NCBI GenBank assembly: GCA_963753485.1
Contig: CAVWCL010000003.1
Location: 744,001 to 808,000 of the forward strand
Length of the DNA stretch: 64,000 nucleotides
Source of the DNA: CAWDLX01 sp963753485
GTDB taxonomy: Bacteria; Actinomycetota; Actinomycetes; Mycobacteriales; Micromonosporaceae
Direction: 5' to 3'
In this document: positions 59,094 through 64,000 of the stretch, in pieces
How positions within the stretch are numbered: the stretch's first letter is position 1
Layout: each line of letters starts with the position of its first letter
Made by a program: the position numbers and the translations under genes
Notes under the pieces: generated by a model
The model's database searches: none
What the model was told of the DNA's origin: nothing
What the model saw: the letters and a program-made list of their open reading frames with translations, nothing else

Positions 59094-60269
59094 GTGCGCA
59101 CACAGGTCGCGATCGTGGGTGCCGGGCCAGCCGGGCTGCTGCTGGCCCACCTGCTGCACCGCGAGGGCATCGACTCGGTCGTGCTGGAGACCCGCAGCCG
59201 GGAGTACGTCGAGCGCCGGGTCCGCGCGGGGGTTCTGGAACAGCCCACAGTGGAGTTGTTGCGCGCCGCCGGCGTTGCCGATCGCCTCGACCGGGAAGGC
59301 CTGGTGCACCACGGCATCCTGCTGCGCTTCGACGGGGCGAACCACCGCATCGACTTCGCCGACCTCACCGGCGGATCGATCACCGTGTACGGGCAGCAGG
59401 AGGTGGTCAAGGACCTCATCGCCGCCCGGCTCGCGGCCGGCGGCGCCCTGCTCTTCGACGTCTCCGCGGTGACCCTGCACGACATCGACAGCGGTCGGCC
59501 CCGGATCACGTACCGGGACGGCGCGGACCGACCCGGTGAGGTGGTCGGCGACCTGGTCGCCGGCTGCGACGGTTTCCACGGCATCACCCGCGACAGCCTG
59601 CCGGCCGGCTCGTTCGCCGCCTACGAACGCAGCTATCCGTTCGCCTGGCTCGGCATCCTGGTGCAGGCACCGCCCTCCCACGAAGAGCTGATCTACTCCT
59701 ACCACGAGCGCGGCTTCGCCCTGCACAGCATGCGCTCGCCCCGGATCACCCGGCTCTACCTGCAGGTGCCCCCGGCCGACGACATCGCGGACTGGAGCGA
59801 CGAGCGGATCTGGGCCGAGCTGCACCGCCGGCTCGACGGTGGCGGGTTGACCCTGACCGAGGGTCCGGTGCTGGAGAAGAGCATCGCCGGCATGCGTAGC
59901 TACGTGGTCGCCCCGATGGGCCACGGCCGGCTCTACCTGGCCGGCGACGCCGCGCACATCGTTCCCCCCACCGGGGCCAAGGGCATGAACCTGGCCGTTG
60001 CCGACGTCCGCCGGCTGGCCCGTGCCTGCGTCGCCGCGCTGCGCGCCGGCCGGCAGGACCTGCTCGCCGGCTACAGCGAGGCGTGCCTGCGCCGGGTCTG
60101 GCGAGCCGAACACTTCTCCTGGTGGATGACCTCGATGCTGCACCGCTTCGATGACGCCGACGCGTTCGCCCACCAGCTGCAGCTCGCGCAGCTGCGCTAC
60201 ACCGTCAGCTCGCGGGCGGCGGCGACCAGCCTGGCCGAGAACTACGTCGGTCTGCCCTACGACGACTGA
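59094..60269 (+). CDS. pobA: 4-Hydroxybenzoate 3-monooxygenase
   Basis: 391 residues from a GTG start. The N-terminal FAD site is VAIVGAGPAGLLLAHLL (GxGxxG). The PHBH signature RRVRAGVLEQPTVELL follows, then the second FAD motif CDGFHGITRD and GDAAHIVPPTGAKGMNLAVADV. It would hydroxylate 4-hydroxybenzoate to protocatechuate with NAD(P)H. No other aromatic-degradation genes are in the window, so its pathway partners must be elsewhere. It may be cotranscribed with the conservon or with the downstream thrS. Confidence 0.93.
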   Translation: MRTQVAIVGAGPAGLLLAHLLHREGIDSVVLETRSREYVERRVRAGVLEQPTVELLRAAGVADRLDREGLVHHGILLRFDGANHRIDFADLTGGSITVYGQQEVVKDLIAARLAAGGALLFDVSAVTLHDIDSGRPRITYRDGADRPGEVVGDLVAGCDGFHGITRDSLPAGSFAAYERSYPFAWLGILVQAPPSHEELIYSYHERGFALHSMRSPRITRLYLQVPPADDIADWSDERIWAELHRRLDGGGLTLTEGPVLEKSIAGMRSYVVAPMGHGRLYLAGDAAHIVPPTGAKGMNLAVADVRRLARACVAALRAGRQDLLAGYSEACLRRVWRAEHFSWWMTSMLHRFDDADAFAHQLQLAQLRYTVSSRAAATSLAENYVGLPYDD

Positions 60270-60407
60270 GCGGTGGCGGGCCGGCGCGCGGGTCCTCGAC
60301 CGGCGCCGGGTACGATGCCAGCGCAGGACGCGGGCCGGTGACCCCACCCGAGCCCCTTGTCCGCGACCGCCGCCGCCATCGCCACCGTCGAGCAAAGGAC
60401 CGCCACC

Positions 60408-62255
60408 GTGGGACACGCCGCCAGATCCGGCAAGGGGCCGCAGGAGGGCAAGCTGGACGACCGCCTGCTGCGCATCCGGCACAGTGCCGCGCACGTGCTC
60501 GCGACCGCGGTGCAGGAGTACTTCGGCCAGGCCGAGGTGCAGCTTGGCACCGGACCGGCGACCGCCGATGGCTTCTACTACGACTTCAAGCTCCCGCGCC
60601 CGGCCGACGAGGACGATCTGGTGGCGCTCGAGGCCTTGATGCGAAAGATCATCGCGCAGGACTATCCGTTCGTCTGCGAACCGGTGGAGCCCGACGAGGC
60701 CCGCACCATGTTCCGCGACGAGCCGTTCAAGCTGGAGCTCATCGACGGCATCGTCGCCGGTGCCCTCACCGCGGATGCCGACGCCCCGGCCGGGCAGCGC
60801 GGCAGCGGGCTCACCATCTACCGGTCCGGCCCGTTCGTCGATCTCTGCCAGGGCCCGCACGTCGCCTCCACCGGCATGATCCCGACCGATGGTCTCAAGC
60901 TGCTCTCGGTCGCCGGCGCCTACTGGCGAGGCAGCGAGAAGCGGCCGATGCTGCAACGGATCTACGGGGCGGCCTTCACCTCGGCCGCGGAGCTGCAGAC
61001 CTATGTGGACAATCGGCAGGCCGCGCTGGACCGGGACCACCGCCGGCTCGGCCCCGCGCTCGAGCTGTTCTTCTTCCACGAGACCGCACCGGCGATGCCG
61101 TACTGGCTGCCGCGCGGGGTCACGCTGCTCAACGCCCTGGTCGACTTCTCCCGGGAGACCAACGGTGCGCAGGGATACCAGGAGGTCTGCACCCCGCTCA
61201 TCAACTCAATGACCTTGTGGGAGCAGTCCGGGCACTGGGAGCACTACCACGACAACATGTTCATCATCCCGATCGACGAGCATCGCACCCTCGCCGCCAA
61301 GCCGATGAACTGCCCGAACGCGATGATCGTGTTCAACTCGAAGACCCGTAGCTACCGCGACCTGCCGCTCAAGCTCTCCGACTACGACGTGCTGCACCGC
61401 AACGAACGCTCGGGCACGCTGCACGGGCTCTTCCGGACCCAGCGGTTCATGCAGGACGACGCGCACGTCTTCGTCGCCGAGGACGACATCGCCGCCGAGG
61501 TGGACAACATCTTCGCCCTCGCCGACCAGCTCTACGGCGCCTTCGGCCTGACCTACTCGCTGCGGCTTGGCACCCGGCCCGAGGGGTACCTCGGCGACAT
61601 CGAGAGCTGGGACCGGGCCGAGGCGGCCCTGCACGAGATCCTGCAGCGGCGCACCGGCGGCGACTTCACGGTGGAGGACGGCGGCGGGGCCTTCTACGGA
61701 CCGAAGATCGACATCCTGTTGCACGACGCGCTCGGCCGGACCTGGCAGTTGGGTACCGTCCAGCTCGACTTCCAGCTGCCACGCCGCTTCGGCTGCGTCT
61801 ACGTGGACGAGACCGGGCAGCGGCGTACCCCGGTCGTCCTGCACCGGGCCATCTACGGGTCGCTGGAACGCTTCCTCGGCATCCTCATCGAACACACCGC
61901 CGGCGCCTTCCCGCTGTGGGCCTCGCCGGTCCAGCTGGCCCTCATTCCGGTCGCCACCGACGCCGACGACTACGCCCGCGACCTGATGCAGCAATGCGCC
62001 CGGGCCGGTATCCGCACCACCCTGCGGGCCAGCGACGACACCCTCAACGCCCGCATCCGCCGGGCCGAACAGGAGAAGACGCCGGTGATTGCGATCCTGG
62101 GCAAGCGCGAGAGCGAGGCCGGGACGGTCAGCCTGCGTATCCGCGGCGGTCGCCAGGTCAAGGCGCTGAGCCGGGAGGATCTCGTCACCGGAATCATCGA
62201 AGCGACCCGCACCCGGGCCGCCGACCTGGCCGAGCTGTTCCCCCCGGCCGGCTGA
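60408..62255 (+). CDS. thrS: Threonyl-tRNA synthetase lacking the TGS domain
   Basis: 615 residues from GTG 60408, preceded by AAAGGAC; a TTG at 60357 has no ribosome site. The editing domain begins immediately: RIRHSAAHVLATAVQEYF (the HxxxH part) and the later CQGPHV. The class II core has motif 1 (PLINSMTLWEQSGHWEHY), motif 2 (FRTQRFMQDDAHVF) and motif 3 near VVLHRAIYGSLERFLGI. Zinc ligands are C, H and H, with MNCPNAM supplying the Cys. A C-terminal anticodon-binding domain is intact. The usual N-terminal TGS domain (about 60 residues) is absent, so this may be a second, divergent copy rather than the main enzyme. Confidence 0.93.
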   Translation: MGHAARSGKGPQEGKLDDRLLRIRHSAAHVLATAVQEYFGQAEVQLGTGPATADGFYYDFKLPRPADEDDLVALEALMRKIIAQDYPFVCEPVEPDEARTMFRDEPFKLELIDGIVAGALTADADAPAGQRGSGLTIYRSGPFVDLCQGPHVASTGMIPTDGLKLLSVAGAYWRGSEKRPMLQRIYGAAFTSAAELQTYVDNRQAALDRDHRRLGPALELFFFHETAPAMPYWLPRGVTLLNALVDFSRETNGAQGYQEVCTPLINSMTLWEQSGHWEHYHDNMFIIPIDEHRTLAAKPMNCPNAMIVFNSKTRSYRDLPLKLSDYDVLHRNERSGTLHGLFRTQRFMQDDAHVFVAEDDIAAEVDNIFALADQLYGAFGLTYSLRLGTRPEGYLGDIESWDRAEAALHEILQRRTGGDFTVEDGGGAFYGPKIDILLHDALGRTWQLGTVQLDFQLPRRFGCVYVDETGQRRTPVVLHRAIYGSLERFLGILIEHTAGAFPLWASPVQLALIPVATDADDYARDLMQQCARAGIRTTLRASDDTLNARIRRAEQEKTPVIAILGKRESEAGTVSLRIRGGRQVKALSREDLVTGIIEATRTRAADLAELFPPAG

Positions 62256-62431
62256 GCCCCGGCTGCGGGCCTTTCATTCACGAATTCGCACTCGGCGCGG
62301 CCTCGGCGGTCGCGCTCGCCGTGACCCCGGCGGCCGCCGCCGCCTGCGGACCTCACCTCACTTCTGGACCACCCACCGCATCGACGGCTAGCGCGAGCTT
62401 GGATCCTGGACGCTGACGGCGGTCGGGGCGG

Positions 62432-63100
62432 GTGGCCGGGGTTACCATCGCGCCCGGCGGCGCCTGGTTCGCCACCACCGGCTTCGTCAGCGTGACAAAC
62501 CGCACCGGTGGGTACGCCTACAAACTTCCCCAGGCCAACGTACGCCTGTGGGACAGCGCCACCGGCGCTCAACTCGCGATCCTGCCCGACACCGGCATGA
62601 CCCCGACAACTGGCGTCGCCATCGCCTCGGACGGCACCTGGCTCGCCGCCGGCTTCGGCGCCGGATCAAGTCATACCAACACCTACCACGCGGCCGTCTA
62701 CCTATGGGACCGCACGACCCACAGCCAACGCGCCAGCCTGACCGGACACACCGGCTGGGTGACCGGGGTCGCGATCGCCCCCGACGGCACCTGGCTCGCC
62801 ACCGGCGGCCAGGACGGGACCGTCCGGCTCTGGCGCGCGGCCGACGGCACCGAACAGGCGACCCTGACCGGGCACACCGGCTGGGTGACCGGGGTCGCGA
62901 TCGCCCCCGACGGCACCTGGCTCGCTACCACCGGCCGGGATGACAAGACCGTCCGGCTGTGGGATCTCGTCGGCAGCAGTTGGCGATCGGCCACGCTCGC
63001 CGGGCACAAGGGCGCCTTGATATCGCAGGCGTGGTCGCACGATCGCAGCCGCCTCGCCACCGCTGGCAACGATGGCACCGTGAGGCTCTGGGAGGTCTGA
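62432..63100 (+). CDS. WD40-repeat fragment, probably a remnant of a larger protein
   Basis: 222 residues from a GTG; an in-frame TGA at 62414-62416 closes the frame upstream. About five WD40 blades are visible, with two almost identical (TGHTGWVTGVAIAPDGTWLAT in each). The DNA at 62741-62804 and 62867-62930 is near-identical, 126 bp apart. A five-blade cytosolic propeller without a helicase, kinase or NTPase head is unusual. It may be a fragment of a STAND/WD40 signalling protein. The 177 bp between thrS and the start hold nothing else I can name. Confidence 0.6.
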   Translation: MAGVTIAPGGAWFATTGFVSVTNRTGGYAYKLPQANVRLWDSATGAQLAILPDTGMTPTTGVAIASDGTWLAAGFGAGSSHTNTYHAAVYLWDRTTHSQRASLTGHTGWVTGVAIAPDGTWLATGGQDGTVRLWRAADGTEQATLTGHTGWVTGVAIAPDGTWLATTGRDDKTVRLWDLVGSSWRSATLAGHKGALISQAWSHDRSRLATAGNDGTVRLWEV

Positions 63101-63247
63101 GCACCCCAGAGCGCCACGCACCTGGGCGCCGGCCCAAGATCGGGGCAGGCTGAGTGCCCCGTTCGGGTGCCAACCGGCCATGCGGCGCGGGAGAATCGAG
63201 GTGATTGACCGGCACGGAGCCGGCCGCATATGCGGGGGGGAAATGAG

Positions 63248-63901
63248 ATGGCGCAGGGCAGCACAGCCCGGGCATGGGCGACGGGAGGCATGGTCTTCGC
63301 CGCGACCGTCCTGCTCATTATCGGGCTCTACCAGATCTTGCTGGGGATCGCAGCCATCGTGCGGGGGTCGTTCTTCATCGTCGCGCCCAACTACGTGTAC
63401 TCGTACAGCACCACCTCGTGGGGCTGGATCCATCTCGGTCTCGGCATTGTCGCCGCGTTGGCCGGGGTGGGCCTGTACACGGGCATGATGTGGGCCCGGG
63501 TGCTCGGTGTGATCATGGCCTTCCTGTCGGCGGCGGCGAACTTCTTCTTCCTGCCGTACTACCCGTTGTGGTCGCTGCTGATCATCGCACTGGACATCTT
63601 CGTGATCTGGGCGATCGCGCACGGCGGGTCACGAACGCAGGCGCGGGAGGACATGTCCGAGGCGACCGCGATATCCGCGAGCCCGTACGCCGGCGGGGCC
63701 GACCAGTCGGGGGAACGCTGGCCCGCGACGAACCAGCCGGGCGGGCGGCACTGGGCCGGCGAGCCGGCCAAGGAGGGCGTCGGCGACCGGACCAGCGCGG
63801 AGCAGCGGCAAGCCGCCGAGGCGACGTCCCGCGCGTCCCGAGCTGGTGGTGGCCAGCCGCCGCCGGACATGCCGCGCAACCCACAGGGTCCGCCGCAGTA
63901 G
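63248..63901 (+). CDS. DUF7144-like four-span membrane protein
   Basis: 217 residues; ATG 63248 follows GGGGGGAA at 63235-63242. Four membrane segments (about 15-37, 55-75, 82-102 and 104-125) are followed by a long hydrophilic C-terminal tail rich in glycine, proline and charge (about 135-217). The N-terminal part (ATVLLIIGLYQILLGIAAI, YSYSTTSWGWIHLGLGIV) matches a small actinobacterial membrane family of unknown function. A strong inverted repeat downstream probably ends its transcript. Confidence 0.88.
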   Translation: MAQGSTARAWATGGMVFAATVLLIIGLYQILLGIAAIVRGSFFIVAPNYVYSYSTTSWGWIHLGLGIVAALAGVGLYTGMMWARVLGVIMAFLSAAANFFFLPYYPLWSLLIIALDIFVIWAIAHGGSRTQAREDMSEATAISASPYAGGADQSGERWPATNQPGGRHWAGEPAKEGVGDRTSAEQRQAAEATSRASRAGGGQPPPDMPRNPQGPPQ

Positions 63902-63917
63902 CACCACGCGACACCGG

Positions 63918-63960
63918 AGGCGGGGCGCACAGCCGCAGCGACGCGGCGAGCGCCCCGCCT
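63918..63960. terminator. Inverted repeat after the membrane protein gene
   Basis: AGGCGGGGCG (63918-63927) pairs perfectly with CGCCCCGCCT (63951-63960) around a 23-nt loop, 17 bp after the stop codon at 63899-63901. It is a likely rho-independent-like terminator without a U tract. The last 40 bp of the window show no gene. Confidence 0.65.
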
Positions 63961-64000
63961 GCACAGTGCTGCGGGCTCCGTGGCCCGCGCGTGAGCAGGG

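Noticed and set aside
60270..60407. T-box leader for thrS
   Set aside because: No T-box or terminator-like structure was seen in the 138 bp.

Overview
The window is GC-rich throughout and reads as actinobacterial chromosome. Family-level evidence for this is the Pup-proteasome genes (dop, Arc/Mpa ATPase), mycothiol ligase MshC, an F420-type luciferase-like oxidoreductase, a G-protein 'conservon', and GTG/TTG starts. From memory, the backbone order dop - Arc - TrmI - RecB-like - metH - PAC2 - mshC - SCO1664/DUF3090/phosphatase - uppP - M20 peptidase matches the mycobacterial mpa-to-uppP region. Short repeats that begin with MSERSER-type micro-ORFs make me favour Micromonosporaceae, but this is inference.

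Layout. 1-6.6 kb: 5' end of dop, a micro-ORF repeat array, the proteasome ATPase, a 3Fe-4S ferredoxin, a TrmI operon with a site-2 protease, and a RecB-type nuclease. 6.7-14.8 kb is an accessory stretch: MacB/FtsX-type ABC transporter, HAD phosphatase, orphan ATP-grasp ligase, DUF2510 membrane protein, a ribbon-helix-helix antitoxin pseudogene with several lesions, and a class II Fic protein. 15-21.7 kb: B12-dependent methionine synthase, PAC2 protein, aminotransferase, GntR regulator. 21.7-36.1 kb: a large AfsR/SARP regulator, mshC, an AraC/GATase regulator, the conserved phosphatase-DUF3090-SCO1664 trio, a STAND/TPR protein, uppP, an LLM oxidoreductase, and an M20 peptidase. 36.2-38.3 kb: a two-gene type VII-like secreted toxin unit (WXG-like head, RTX repeats, M91 metalloprotease tail).

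38.3-44.8 kb: a sugar ABC importer (binding protein, ATPase, permease) with a ROK repressor and a divergent second ROK gene. 44.6-50.2 kb: a two-component system divergent from a LolA-like protein and an ABC-2 exporter. 50.2-52.3 kb: an Hsp70-like/GrpE-like pair. 52.4-55 kb: a divergent class I/class II terpene cyclase pair. 55.2-59 kb: a four-gene conservon (sensor, roadblock, DUF742, GTPase), followed by PobA, a threonyl-tRNA synthetase without a TGS domain, a WD40 remnant and a membrane protein.

The most unusual structure occurs in three intergenic regions: before dop, between the sugar ABC ATPase and permease, and between the LolA-like gene and the exporter ATPase. In each, tandem repeats form chains of tiny ORFs. 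Each ORF's stop overlaps the next ORF's start as ATGA, and the last stop overlaps the start codon of the real gene. The 80-bp units at the first two sites are related and encode a shared 27-residue peptide pattern. The third site has six 38-bp units, each with a near-perfect Shine-Dalgarno. These look like repeat-built translational coupling ladders.
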